Source of the DNA: Nocardia nova NBRC 15556
GTDB lineage: Bacteria > Actinomycetota > Actinomycetes > Mycobacteriales > Mycobacteriaceae
NCBI RefSeq assembly: GCF_001613005.1
Contig: NZ_BDBN01000038.1
Location: 21,342 to 85,341 of the forward strand
Length of the DNA stretch: 64,000 nucleotides
Reading direction: 5' to 3'
In this document: positions 56,514 through 64,000 of the stretch, in pieces
Layout of the letters: each line of letters opens with the position of its first letter
How positions within the stretch are numbered: the first letter of the stretch is position 1
Notes under the pieces: model-generated
Seen by the model: only the letters and a program-made list of their open reading frames with translations
Told to the model about the DNA's origin: nothing
Database searches by the model: none
Translations under genes and position numbers: made by a program

Positions 56514-57027
56514 CGTTCTCCTCACCTCACGGCCCGGACTCGATCTGCCGCATACCGGGCTCAACCGTCATATGTCTGCGAATAACCCCCAGTACATCCA
56601 CGGCGAGTCGGGGAAATATCGGAATCGCTCCCGCTCGAGCGCTGTCCGCGCCGCGCCGTGGTGATCGTTCTGCGAGGCAGCCTAGTCAGAAACGAGGTTA
56701 TCCGCAAACTTTCCGCGAGCTGGTCGCCGGCCCGAAACAACCTGGTGTCCAGTCGTTTTCGAATGGTAGTGTTGGTTCGGTTGAAATTCGGGGGATCCGT
56801 GGTGAGTAAGCTTTCCAGCTTCAGCAAATATCGAGCACATGCTTGGTTCGGTGCTGCCGGATTTGTCCGCCGGAATATCGGGGACGCCGAAAAATCTCCG
56901 GCGGTCATCGGGAATATCGGGGGAGGGCAGCCGGGTTGCCGATGGGGGTGAAGCGTAGGTGGTACGCGGAAGGCGGAAGGATACCCCCAAGGTGTGCAGG
57001 TCAACGGTGGGATAGGCTGGATCGGTC
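56514..57027. other. AT-richer intergenic region
   Basis: 514 bases between the hypothetical gene and iscS, with clearly lower GC around 56690-56900 than the rest of the window. The 12-mer GGAATATCGGGG occurs twice (about 56871 and 56908). TAGGCT at 57013-57018 is a -10 box 9 bases before the iscS ATG. One short frame (56802-56951) is listed separately; nothing else is recognised. Confidence 0.5.
56802..56951 (+). CDS. Possible small protein of unknown function
   Basis: A GTG-initiated frame of 49 codons (SKLSSFSKYRAHAWFGAAG at the N terminus, ending in GGGQPGCRWG) preceded by GGGGGA at 8 bases. It lies in the lower-GC patch. No family is recognised and codon usage is not clearly that of the genome, so it may be chance. 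Confidence 0.2.
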   Translation: MSKLSSFSKYRAHAWFGAAGFVRRNIGDAEKSPAVIGNIGGGQPGCRWG

Positions 57028-58257
57028 ATGATGTCGGCTTTCCCGGGTCCGGTCGCAGCGGCGCCCAAGACGGTCTACCTCGATCACGCGGCCACGACAC
57101 CCATGTTCCCGGCCGCCGTCGAGGCGATGACGGCTGTGCTCGGCACGGTCGGTAACGCGTCGTCCCTGCACGGCTCCGGCCGCACCGCGCGGCGATTGCT
57201 GGAGGAGGCGCGCGAATCCGTCGCCGCCGATCTCGGGGCGCGGCCCTCGGAGGTGATCTTCACCTCGGGCGGTACGGAAAGTGACAATCTCGCGGTCAAG
57301 GGCATCTACTGGGCTCGTCGCGACGCCGATCCGCGCCGCACCCGCATCCTGGTGAGCTCGGTCGAACACCATGCGGTGCTCGACGCGGTGGACTGGTTGC
57401 AGCAGCACGAGGGCGCCCAGGTCACCCTGCTCGACGTCGACTCCGAGGGCATCGTCTCGCCGGGGGCGCTGCGCGAAGCGCTGTCGGCGCACGCCGACGA
57501 TACCGCCCTGGTCAGCGTGATGTGGGCCAACAACGAGGTCGGCACGATCGAGCCGATCGTCGAATTGGCTTCCGTCGCTCAGGAATTCGACGTTCCGATG
57601 CACAGCGACGCGGTGCAGGCGGCCGCCCAGCTGCCCATCGATTTCGCATCGAGTGGCCTGGCCGCGGCCAGTTTCGCCGGGCACAAGGTCGGCGGTCCGC
57701 ACGGATGCGGGGTCCTGCTGCTGGGCCGGCAGGTCGGCTGCGTGCCGCTGCTGCACGGCGGCGGCCACGAGCGCGATCTGCGATCGGGCACCTCCGATGT
57801 GCCGGGCGCGGTGGGAATCGCCGCGGCGCTGCGGGAGACCGTGCGGGAAATGCCCTCGCGCACAGCGGAATTGATCGAGCTGCGCGATCGCCTGATCGCC
57901 GGCGTGCGCGACGCGATGCCCGGGGCGGTCCTCAACGGCGCTACCGGTGAACGGCGCCTGCCCGGAAACGTCCACTTCACCTTCCCCGGTTGCGAGGGCG
58001 ATTCCCTGCTGATGCTGCTCGACGCCGCGGGGATCGAGTGCTCGACCGGATCGGCGTGCAACGCCGGAGTGGCCGCGCCGAGCCATGTACTGCTCGCGAT
58101 GGGGGTGGAACCGCGTCAGGCGCGCGGTTCCCTGCGGTTCTCGCTCGGTCACACCACGACCGCGGCCGAGATCGACAGAGTGCTGGAAGTTCTGCCCTCC
58201 GTGGTGGAGCGGGCCGAAGCGGCCGGACTGGCCGGTGCGAAAGGAGGTACGCGATGA
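57028..58257 (+). CDS. iscS: Cysteine desulfurase (IscS/NifS family)
   Basis: PLP enzyme releasing sulfur from cysteine for Fe-S clusters and tRNA thiolation. The 409 residues carry YLDHAATTP near residue 17, FTSGGTESDNLAVKG, the PLP Lys at about 220 in SFAGHKVGGPHG and the active-site Cys at about 338 in GIECSTGSACNAG. A TAGGCT -10 box ends 9 bases before the ATG. It is coupled to mnmA, whose product consumes its persulfide sulfur. Order matches M. tuberculosis Rv3025c-Rv3024c. Confidence 0.95.
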   Translation: MMSAFPGPVAAAPKTVYLDHAATTPMFPAAVEAMTAVLGTVGNASSLHGSGRTARRLLEEARESVAADLGARPSEVIFTSGGTESDNLAVKGIYWARRDADPRRTRILVSSVEHHAVLDAVDWLQQHEGAQVTLLDVDSEGIVSPGALREALSAHADDTALVSVMWANNEVGTIEPIVELASVAQEFDVPMHSDAVQAAAQLPIDFASSGLAAASFAGHKVGGPHGCGVLLLGRQVGCVPLLHGGGHERDLRSGTSDVPGAVGIAAALRETVREMPSRTAELIELRDRLIAGVRDAMPGAVLNGATGERRLPGNVHFTFPGCEGDSLLMLLDAAGIECSTGSACNAGVAAPSHVLLAMGVEPRQARGSLRFSLGHTTTAAEIDRVLEVLPSVVERAEAAGLAGAKGGTR

Positions 58258-59366
58258 GAGTGCTGGCAGCGATGAGCGGCGGCGTCGATTCCGCCGTGGC
58301 CGCCGCGCGTGCGGTCGACGCCGGCCACGAGGTGGTCGGAGTGCATCTGGCCCTGTCGGCCACCCCCGGAACACTGCGCACCGGATCGCGCGGATGCTGT
58401 TCCAAGGAGGACGCCGGCGATGCGCGCCGCGCCGCCGATGTGCTCGGAATTCCGTTCTACGTCTGGGATTTCGCCGACCGCTTCAAAGAGGACGTGATCG
58501 ACGACTTCGTTGCCGCCTACGCGGCCGGCGAGACGCCGAATCCGTGCCTGCGCTGTAACGAGAAGATCAAGTTCTCGGCCCTGGCCGACCGCGCCGCCGC
58601 GCTCGGATTCGACGCCGTGGTGACCGGTCACTACGCGCAGCTGTCCGACGGTGTGCTGCGCCGTGCCGTCGACGCCGACAAGGATCAGTCCTATGTGCTG
58701 GCCGTGCTCACCGCCGACCAGCTGTCGCGGGCGATGTTCCCGGTGGGTGACACCCCGAAGCCGCGCATCCGCGAAGAGGCCGCCGAGCGCGGTCTCGCCG
58801 TCGCGAACAAGCCCGACTCCCACGACATCTGCTTCATCCCCTCCGGCGACACCCGCGCGTTCCTCGGCGCCTCGATCGGTGTGCGTCCCGGCGCCGTGGT
58901 CGACAGCGACGGCCGCAAACTGGCCGACCACGAAGGCGTGCACGGATTCACCATCGGCCAGCGCAAGGGGCTCGGGCTGCCCGGCCCCGCCGCGGACGGC
59001 CGCCCCCGCTACGTCACCGAGATCGACCCGGACTCCGGCACCGTCCACGTCGGGCCCGCCGAAGATCTGGACGTCTGGACGGTGCGGGCGGACCGGGCCG
59101 TGTGGACCTCCGGTGAGGTGCCGTTCGGGCCGTTCGACTGTGTCGTCCAGGTGCGTGCGCACGGCGGCATCGCCCCGGCCGTCGTGGAGGCGGTCGACGG
59201 CGGTCTGATCGCGCGGCTGCGCGAGCCCCTGACCGGCGTGGCGCGCGGGCAGGCGGTAGTGGCCTATCTGCCGGATCCGTTGGGAGACCGGGTGATCGGC
59301 AGCGGCACCATCAGCGGTACCGGACGTGAGCGCGCCGGGGAGCTGGTCGCGGATTCCGCGCGGTGA
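58254..59366 (+). CDS. mnmA: tRNA-specific 2-thiouridylase MnmA
   Basis: Adds sulfur to U34 of tRNA-Lys, -Glu and -Gln. The 370 residues contain the PP-loop AAMSGGVDSAVAA (about 5-17), catalytic Cys at about 101 in NPCLRCNEKIKF and persulfide Cys at about 193 in DICFIPSGD, then a C-terminal beta-barrel. AAGGAGG precedes the ATG, which overlaps the iscS stop (ATGA). It receives sulfur from the adjacent cysteine desulfurase. Confidence 0.96.
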   Translation: MRVLAAMSGGVDSAVAAARAVDAGHEVVGVHLALSATPGTLRTGSRGCCSKEDAGDARRAADVLGIPFYVWDFADRFKEDVIDDFVAAYAAGETPNPCLRCNEKIKFSALADRAAALGFDAVVTGHYAQLSDGVLRRAVDADKDQSYVLAVLTADQLSRAMFPVGDTPKPRIREEAAERGLAVANKPDSHDICFIPSGDTRAFLGASIGVRPGAVVDSDGRKLADHEGVHGFTIGQRKGLGLPGPAADGRPRYVTEIDPDSGTVHVGPAEDLDVWTVRADRAVWTSGEVPFGPFDCVVQVRAHGGIAPAVVEAVDGGLIARLREPLTGVARGQAVVAYLPDPLGDRVIGSGTISGTGRERAGELVADSAR

Positions 59367-59503
59367 GCGCGGACGTCGTCCGGGTCGGGGACCACTTCGG
59401 GGAGTACGGCCTGCTCCGCGTCCACGCTCGGATACGGTTGCGCCGTGCATGACCACGTCATGCGGCCGCCGACGTTCGGCGCGGTGATCGAGATGGGTGA
59501 CAT

Positions 59504-60556
59504 ATGACGAGCGAGAACCGATCCGACGCGCGGCCGAGCCTGCGGGGAGGTATCGCCACGGGTGTCGGTTCCTGGCCGGGCACCGACCCCCGCGAGGCCG
59601 CCGCCACCATTGTGGGGGAGCTGCCCGAACTCGCCCATCTACCCGAATTGCCCGGGCGCGGTGCGGGTTCCGATATGGTCGGGCGGGCCTCGGCGTTGCT
59701 GGTCGACATGCAGTTCGACACCACCACCCGCGGATACCGCTTGAGCCCCCGCCCCGGAGCGACCGCGCGCCGCGCGCACGATCTGCTTCGCACCGATCTC
59801 GACGCGCTCGAAGAAGCCTGGGAGACAGCGGGTCTCACCGGTGCCGGCCGCACGCTCAAGGTGCAGTCGGTCGGACCGCTGACGCTCGCCGCGCAGGTCG
59901 AACTGGCGAACGGTCATCGCGTGCTCACCGACTCCGGTGCGGTGCGCGACCTGTCGGAATCATTGGCCGAGGGGCTGTCCGATCATGCCGCCGAGGTGGC
60001 CAAACGGCTGGGCGCCGATGTCGTCGTGCAACTGGACGAACCGTCGCTGGGGGCGGTGCTGGAGGGAAGTCTGCGCGGCGCCAGCGTGCTGAACACCGTG
60101 CGCCCGGTTCCCGAGCCGGAGGCGCTGCACATCCTCGACACGGTCGTCACGGCCCAGTCCGTCCCGGTGCTGATCCACAGCTGCGCCGATGCGCCGCCAC
60201 TGTCGTTTCTGCGCGGAAGTTCCGCTGCCGCAGTAGGTTTCGATATGGCGGCCATCGCCACCGGCAACCTCGACGCCGTCGGTGAACTACTGGACGCGGG
60301 CAAATATCTCGCGCTGGGGCTGGTCCCCACCACGGCACCGGCCACCCCGCCCACCTGGCGGCAGTTCGCCGAACCGGGCGTGCGCCTCGTCGACCGCCTC
60401 GGCTTCCCGCGGCGCACCCTCACCGACCGCATCCTGGTCACCCCCGCGTGTGGCCTGGCCGCCGCCCCCTTGGCGTGGGCCCGCCGTGCGCTGGACCTGT
60501 CGTCCGACGTGGCCCGCGCCTACGCCGACGACCCGGATTCGCTCACCTTCGAATAG
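59504..60556 (+). CDS. Cobalamin-independent methionine-synthase-like protein (Rv3015c type)
   Basis: 350-residue UROD/MetE-like TIM-barrel protein corresponding in place to M. tuberculosis Rv3015c downstream of mnmA. Visible blocks: TGVGSWPGTDPREAA, LKVQSVGPLTLAAQVELANG, VVVQLDEPSLGAVLEG, VLIHSCADAPPLSFL (zinc-ligand-like His and Cys) and ILVTPACGLAAAPLAWA. It is half the length of true MetE and lacks its N-terminal domain, so the methyl-transfer reaction is uncertain. In mycobacteria ligA follows; here it does not. Confidence 0.85.
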   Translation: MTSENRSDARPSLRGGIATGVGSWPGTDPREAAATIVGELPELAHLPELPGRGAGSDMVGRASALLVDMQFDTTTRGYRLSPRPGATARRAHDLLRTDLDALEEAWETAGLTGAGRTLKVQSVGPLTLAAQVELANGHRVLTDSGAVRDLSESLAEGLSDHAAEVAKRLGADVVVQLDEPSLGAVLEGSLRGASVLNTVRPVPEPEALHILDTVVTAQSVPVLIHSCADAPPLSFLRGSSAAAVGFDMAAIATGNLDAVGELLDAGKYLALGLVPTTAPATPPTWRQFAEPGVRLVDRLGFPRRTLTDRILVTPACGLAAAPLAWARRALDLSSDVARAYADDPDSLTFE

Positions 60557-60577
60557 GGCGCGGCGGGGGGCTGCGCC
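60557..60577. terminator. Hairpin between convergent genes
   Basis: GGCGCGGC (60557-60564) pairs with GCTGCGCC (60570-60577) with one G-T pair and a G5 loop, immediately after the methionine-synthase-like stop. Confidence 0.55.
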
Positions 60578-60581
60578 GGGA

Positions 60582-60935
60582 TCACAATCCTGTGGACGGC
60601 CCCGGGTCGGGATGGCCGATCTGCCAGTGCTGAGGCTTACCCGGTGGATAGACGACGGGGAGGTCCTCACCGGGGAACGGCCACTGGTTGACGTCCCAGG
60701 CGAAGCGCCCGTACACGGTCTCGGCCGCAACACTCGGCCCCGAGATCGTGCCGGTGATCGTCACGAACTGCTCGCCCTGCGCGGCCGGGCGCGGGCTCAC
60801 GCCGGTGATCCGCAGCGTCCCAGCCTCCTGCGCGCCGCGCTGGAAACCACCGAAACGACCCCGGCCGCGAAAGTTCATCAGCAGCGCGATCAGTGCGCCG
60901 GCGATCAACACGATGAACACGATCTGCAGCAGCAT
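60582..60935 (-). CDS. Membrane-anchored hypothetical protein
   Basis: 117 residues: an N-terminal helix (LLQIVFIVLIAGALIALLMN), a basic linker and a soluble domain with beta strands (TLRITGVSPRPAAQGEQFVT, VYGRFAWDVNQWPFPGE). The domain could be an OB- or Ig-like barrel outside the cell. No family is recognised. Confidence 0.65.
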   Translation of the reverse strand: MLLQIVFIVLIAGALIALLMNFRGRGRFGGFQRGAQEAGTLRITGVSPRPAAQGEQFVTITGTISGPSVAAETVYGRFAWDVNQWPFPGEDLPVVYPPGKPQHWQIGHPDPGPSTGL

Positions 60936-61003
60936 GCCTCCATGCTAGGCGGACAAACGGGACAGCCTCGATGTGCCGCCGTCACCGGGGCGCCAAGGCG
61001 ATA

Positions 61004-62290
61004 TCAGCCGGCGCTGAGCTCGCTGGTGCCGGCGGCGGTGCGGCGGACCTGCCACACCCGGGTGCGCCGAGACTGTGAGCGCCCGTTGCCGCGGTCGATG
61101 AGCGTGCGGTTGCGGGTGGTGAAGATCAGCTGCGCGCCCCGGGAGTTGGTCTCCGGATTCTGGAACAGCTGGATCAGCCGGTCGGCGGTGTCCCCGGTGA
61201 GGTGGGTGTCGACATCGTCGACCGCCAGCACCCGGCCGGTGTCGAGCGCGTCGAGCACGGTCGGCAGCAGGCGCAGCAGGGCCAGTGTGGCGGTGGATTC
61301 GTCGGCGATGTCGAAGGCGGCGTCGATGCCCTCGTGGACCACGCCGAGCCCGACCCCGCGGCGGGCGACCATGCGCGCGTAGAGGGTGTCGCGGGCCGCG
61401 CGCAGATTGCTCAGTTCCCGCTCGAGGGCGACGGGTTCCACGCCGAGGGTTTCGCGCACCCGCAGGGCGTGCGCGGGCGAGGCGGCGCAGGCATCCAATT
61501 CCTTTGCCATCCCGGCGATTTCGCCGTCGATATCGCGCAGGTAGTCGGCGTACATCGGATCGTTCTCGGCCAGGAGCAGATCCTCGATGCCCAGTTCGGC
61601 CGAGCGCAGCAGCATCAGCAGCCGCGCGGCGTTGTCGGCGGAGCGCGAGATGTGCCCGCCGAGGCGCTCGGCGATGCTGTGCGGGTCGGCGGGCCCGCGC
61701 TGGACGTCGAGCTGCGCGGAGAACCAGCGATAGGCGGGCACCAGCGCCTCGGCGTACATCTGCCCGGTCAGGCTGAGCAGCAGCGCATTCGGCCGCACCA
61801 GCGGCACCAGTGCGGTGATGCCGAAGCGCACCGGTTCGAACATCGGCCCGATCCGGATCTGCTCGCCCTCCCGTTCGAAGATGACGCGTTTGCGGTTGTG
61901 CGGATGCGTATGCAGCCATTCGGCGGTGACATCGGCGTTGTCGAGGCGGAACCCATAGGTGTAGGGGGTGCCCTCGGCGACGAAGGTGGCGACGAATTCC
62001 GAAGGCCGGTCGGCGAATCCGAGATGCGGCGTGCGCACCGGCCCGGCGTAGGGATCCCAGCCGGTCACCGAATGCAGGACCGCGTCGCGCATGTGGGCCA
62101 GTGCGTCGACGAGACCGGATTTCCCGCTCGCCGCCGCGCCGTGGACGGCGGTGACGGGAGCGGGCAGCGCACCGGCCCGGCTCGACACCAGGCGGAGTTC
62201 CTGTGGTTCGGCCAGGGAACGGTGATTGGTCACCTGAAAACTACGCAGCACCCGAGCCATCCTGCCGTCCGCCGGGCGGCGCCGCGACAT
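61004..62290 (-). CDS. AAA family ATPase (COG1106/AAA15-like)
   Basis: 428-residue SMC/ABC-like ATPase. N-terminal strand RSFQVTNHRSLAEPQELRL, Walker A GAAASGKS (about 51-58), a long helical middle and Walker B RVLAVDDVDTHLTGDTADRL (about 350-369), in which the usual catalytic Asp-Glu is Asp-Asp. COG1106 proteins sometimes act in phage defence with a nuclease partner; none is seen here. The ATG overlaps the upstream stop by one base (TGATG); ATG 62260 is a possible shorter start. Confidence 0.8.
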   Translation of the reverse strand: MSRRRPADGRMARVLRSFQVTNHRSLAEPQELRLVSSRAGALPAPVTAVHGAAASGKSGLVDALAHMRDAVLHSVTGWDPYAGPVRTPHLGFADRPSEFVATFVAEGTPYTYGFRLDNADVTAEWLHTHPHNRKRVIFEREGEQIRIGPMFEPVRFGITALVPLVRPNALLLSLTGQMYAEALVPAYRWFSAQLDVQRGPADPHSIAERLGGHISRSADNAARLLMLLRSAELGIEDLLLAENDPMYADYLRDIDGEIAGMAKELDACAASPAHALRVRETLGVEPVALERELSNLRAARDTLYARMVARRGVGLGVVHEGIDAAFDIADESTATLALLRLLPTVLDALDTGRVLAVDDVDTHLTGDTADRLIQLFQNPETNSRGAQLIFTTRNRTLIDRGNGRSQSRRTRVWQVRRTAAGTSELSAG

Positions 62291-62679
62291 CAGGTGCGAA
62301 GTTCGCTCCGGTACAGCGAGACCAGACAGACCACGAGGGTGACGATCTCGGCGACGACCGCGACCATCGCCTGCGGTGCCGGCTGCCAGCCGGTTTCGGT
62401 GAATCCGAACAGGCCGCTCGTTCGCGACAGCACGAAGCCGGCCAGGGAGGCGGCGCTGAGCACCGCCGCCGCCGCGCGCAGGCTCCAGGGGCCGACGAGA
62501 ACCAGTGCGGCCAGCGCGAAGGCGGCGGCGGCCTGGATGGCGAACGACGGGCCCACGTAGTCGATGTAGCGATAGCCCCGGCCGTAGAGCTGGGTGTGCA
62601 CGACACCGGTCGTGACGAGTCCGGCGCTGATCGCCAGGCGCGCCGGGAACCGCGACCGTGCGGTAGATAGCGTGTTCAT
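62290..62679 (-). CDS. Small four-helix membrane protein
   Basis: 129 residues with four predicted transmembrane helices (RLAISAGLVTTGVVHTQLY, AIQAAAAFALAALVLVG, AAAAVLSAASLAGFVLS, MVAVVAEIVTLVVCLVSLY). Similar DoxX-like or DUF membrane proteins occur beside cupredoxins; the family is not certain. It overlaps both neighbours (ATGA upstream, TGATG downstream), so it belongs to the same operon. Confidence 0.78.
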   Translation of the reverse strand: MNTLSTARSRFPARLAISAGLVTTGVVHTQLYGRGYRYIDYVGPSFAIQAAAAFALAALVLVGPWSLRAAAAVLSAASLAGFVLSRTSGLFGFTETGWQPAPQAMVAVVAEIVTLVVCLVSLYRSELRT

Positions 62680-63626
62680 CGCAGTGTCTGCTCCTTGATC
62701 GCGAGCATCTGCCGGCCCTGCTGGTAGCTCACTTCCCGGATCCCCAGGGCGTCGTGGAGCTTTCCGGCCGGCAACGTCACCGGTTTGGGCGCGGGCCCGT
62801 CGCCGGGATGCGGCAGGGGATAGGCGGTGGTCGTCCCGCTGAAGAAGGTGATGTTTCCCTCGGTCTTGGTGAAGAGTTGATGCACATGGCCGTTGAGGCA
62901 GGTGACCGAGGAGAACCGCCGCAGCAGGCTCAGTACTTGCGCGGCATCGTCTGTGCCCCAACCCCATTGGGGATACATCGCGAACAGCGGGATATGGCTG
63001 AAGACGATGATCGGGGTGTCGGCGGACAATCCCGCCACGTCGGCGCGGACGAAGTCGATCTGATCCTGTCCGAGATGGCCCAGATTCTGCGCGTTGAGCG
63101 TATTGACCAACCCGATGACGTGCACTCCCGCGATGTCGAAGCTGTACCACCCGTCACCGCGGGTGCCCTTGCCGAACACCGAGCGGTAGCGCTGTCCGCC
63201 GTCGTCGGTCGAATCGTGTTCGCCGGGCACGGTGAAGATGTGCGGTGTGGACAATCCGGACATCATCTGGCGGACCTGATCGAATTGCGCGGGTGTGGCG
63301 AGGTGTGTCAGGTCACCGGTGTGAATGACGAAATCCGGTGTGTATCCGAGGGTATTGACCTGATCGATCGCCTCGGTGAAGGTGTCGGTGACATTCGCGT
63401 TGGCGGTGCCCTGGAATCCGATGTGGCTGTCGCTGATCTGCGCGAATCGCAGGGTGGGGCGTTCGGCAGTGGCCGGGACCGCGCCCGCCACATGGGAGAT
63501 GACCTCGCCGCCGACCACGGTCAGGCCGACGGCCGCGCCGAACCAGGCGCTGTGGCGTAGCAGCTGGCGCCGGGTCATGGCGTGCGGATCGCGCGGATCG
63601 GTGTGCCGTGGGAATTGTTCGGTCAC
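62676..63626 (-). CDS. Secreted metallophosphoesterase with Tat-type signal
   Basis: 316-residue calcineurin-like phosphoesterase. The N terminus has TRRQLLRHSAWFGAAVGLTV, a twin-Arg-type signal. Metal-binding motifs are FAQISDSHIG (D-x-H, about 62-71), VIHTGDLTH (GD), VPGEHD (in place of GNHD), FSHIPLF and NGHVHQLF. GTG 63626 overlaps the stop of the cupredoxin gene (GTGA). Probably acts outside the cytoplasm on a phosphoester or phosphodiester; co-transcription with a copper protein is noteworthy. Confidence 0.88.
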   Translation of the reverse strand: MTEQFPRHTDPRDPHAMTRRQLLRHSAWFGAAVGLTVVGGEVISHVAGAVPATAERPTLRFAQISDSHIGFQGTANANVTDTFTEAIDQVNTLGYTPDFVIHTGDLTHLATPAQFDQVRQMMSGLSTPHIFTVPGEHDSTDDGGQRYRSVFGKGTRGDGWYSFDIAGVHVIGLVNTLNAQNLGHLGQDQIDFVRADVAGLSADTPIIVFSHIPLFAMYPQWGWGTDDAAQVLSLLRRFSSVTCLNGHVHQLFTKTEGNITFFSGTTTAYPLPHPGDGPAPKPVTLPAGKLHDALGIREVSYQQGRQMLAIKEQTLR

Positions 63627-64000
63627 GGGGTCACCACCACTGTCGCGTGCATGAAGGGATGGATCGAGCAGAAGTAGGCAAAGGTGCCCGGCTGGGCGAA
63701 GGTGAAGCTGAATGTGGCCCCCGTGCCCATTCCCGGGGAGTGGAACGAGCCGTCGCGCGCCACCACCGTATGCGGTTCCTCGTCGCGATTGGTCCAGGTC
63801 ACGGTGGTGCCGGCCCTCACGGTCACGGTCTGCGGGCCGAAGGCGAAATTGTCGATGGCGACGGCGTTCGGTCCGGCCACGGCGGCCGGCGTGCGAGGCA
63901 CATTCGACATTCCGGGCATATTCGGCATCGGTTCCGGGCCGCCCGGGGTCATACCCAGACCGGGGTCCTCGGAACGGACGGTGGGAGCGGGTGGGCTAGC
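63623..64000 (-). CDS. Cupredoxin (amicyanin/plastocyanin-like), 5' end beyond the window
   Basis: Type-1 copper electron-transfer protein. The domain spans about the last 85 residues: IDNFAFGPQTVTVRAGTTVT, first ligand His in NRDEEPHTVVA and the Cys-His-Met ligands in YFCSIHPFMHATV. The frame stays open from an in-frame ATG at 63952 to the window edge (ASPPAPTVRSEDPG), a Pro-rich linker as found after a signal peptide, so the true start lies beyond 64000. First gene of the overlapping operon in the window. Confidence 0.88.
   Translation of the reverse strand, partial: ASPPAPTVRSEDPGLGMTPGGPEPMPNMPGMSNVPRTPAAVAGPNAVAIDNFAFGPQTVTVRAGTTVTWTNRDEEPHTVVARDGSFHSPGMGTGATFSFTFAQPGTFAYFCSIHPFMHATVVVTP

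Noticed and set aside
61004..62290. A complete phage-defence system
   Set aside because: The COG1106-like ATPase has no nuclease, toxin or reverse-transcriptase partner in the adjacent sequence.

Overview
The window is high-GC actinobacterial DNA. Gene content and order point to the Mycobacteriales, most likely Nocardia or a close relative. The run dnaJ-rsmE-phoH-ybeY-CNNM/CBS-era-recO-uppS-zur/smtB-glyS-dgt-dnaG follows the order known from Mycobacterium tuberculosis. F420-type LLM oxidoreductases, a Ddn-like protein, an MspA-like porin and two mycofactocin genes fit the same order. Many starts sit 6-9 nt after a TANNNT -10 box, so leaderless transcription appears common. The genus is inferred from gene content; no rRNA is present.

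Layout. 1-15.7 kb is a conserved core (chaperone, 16S rRNA modification and maturation, GTPase, recombination, isoprenoid lipid carrier, zinc regulators, glycyl-tRNA synthetase) with a transporter/LysR pair, an F420-type oxidoreductase under a MerR-type promoter and a methyltransferase added. 15.9-24.6 kb holds an oxidoreductase, an ABC exporter with a DesK/DesR-type two-component system, a VOC protein, a TPM-domain membrane protein, a metallo-hydrolase and a DUF218 protein. 24.6-28.1 kb carries dgt and dnaG, separated by a dead TnpB (IS200/IS605-type) remnant. 28.1-36.7 kb is an accessory stretch: a frameshifted hydrolase, tRNA-Asn, a secreted protease, a large catalase, a GT4 glycosyltransferase flanked by decayed sugar-kinase and SDR remnants, a DUF2795 gene and a Thr/Pro-rich MspA-like porin. 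Three sites matching the SigF/SigB pattern GTTT-N15-GGGTAT lie in front of the catalase, glycosyltransferase and DUF2795 genes.

36.8-52.7 kb is rich in molybdenum genes: modABC with an HTH-TOBE regulator, XdhC, a three-subunit molybdenum hydroxylase with a CoxG-like protein, a MobA/MocA-like nucleotidyltransferase and a small Mop protein. The mycofactocin genes mftE and mftF lie here without mftABCD. Together they suggest uptake of molybdate, assembly of a sulfurated Mo-cytosine-dinucleotide cofactor and delivery to a hydroxylase of unknown substrate. 52.8-56.5 kb has an LLM/LysR pair around a four-copy minisatellite and a thioesterase. 57-60.6 kb is iscS-mnmA-methionine-synthase-like, again conserved core. 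60.6-64 kb is a tightly overlapping minus-strand operon: cupredoxin, Tat-type metallophosphoesterase, membrane protein and AAA ATPase. The first and last genes run off the window.
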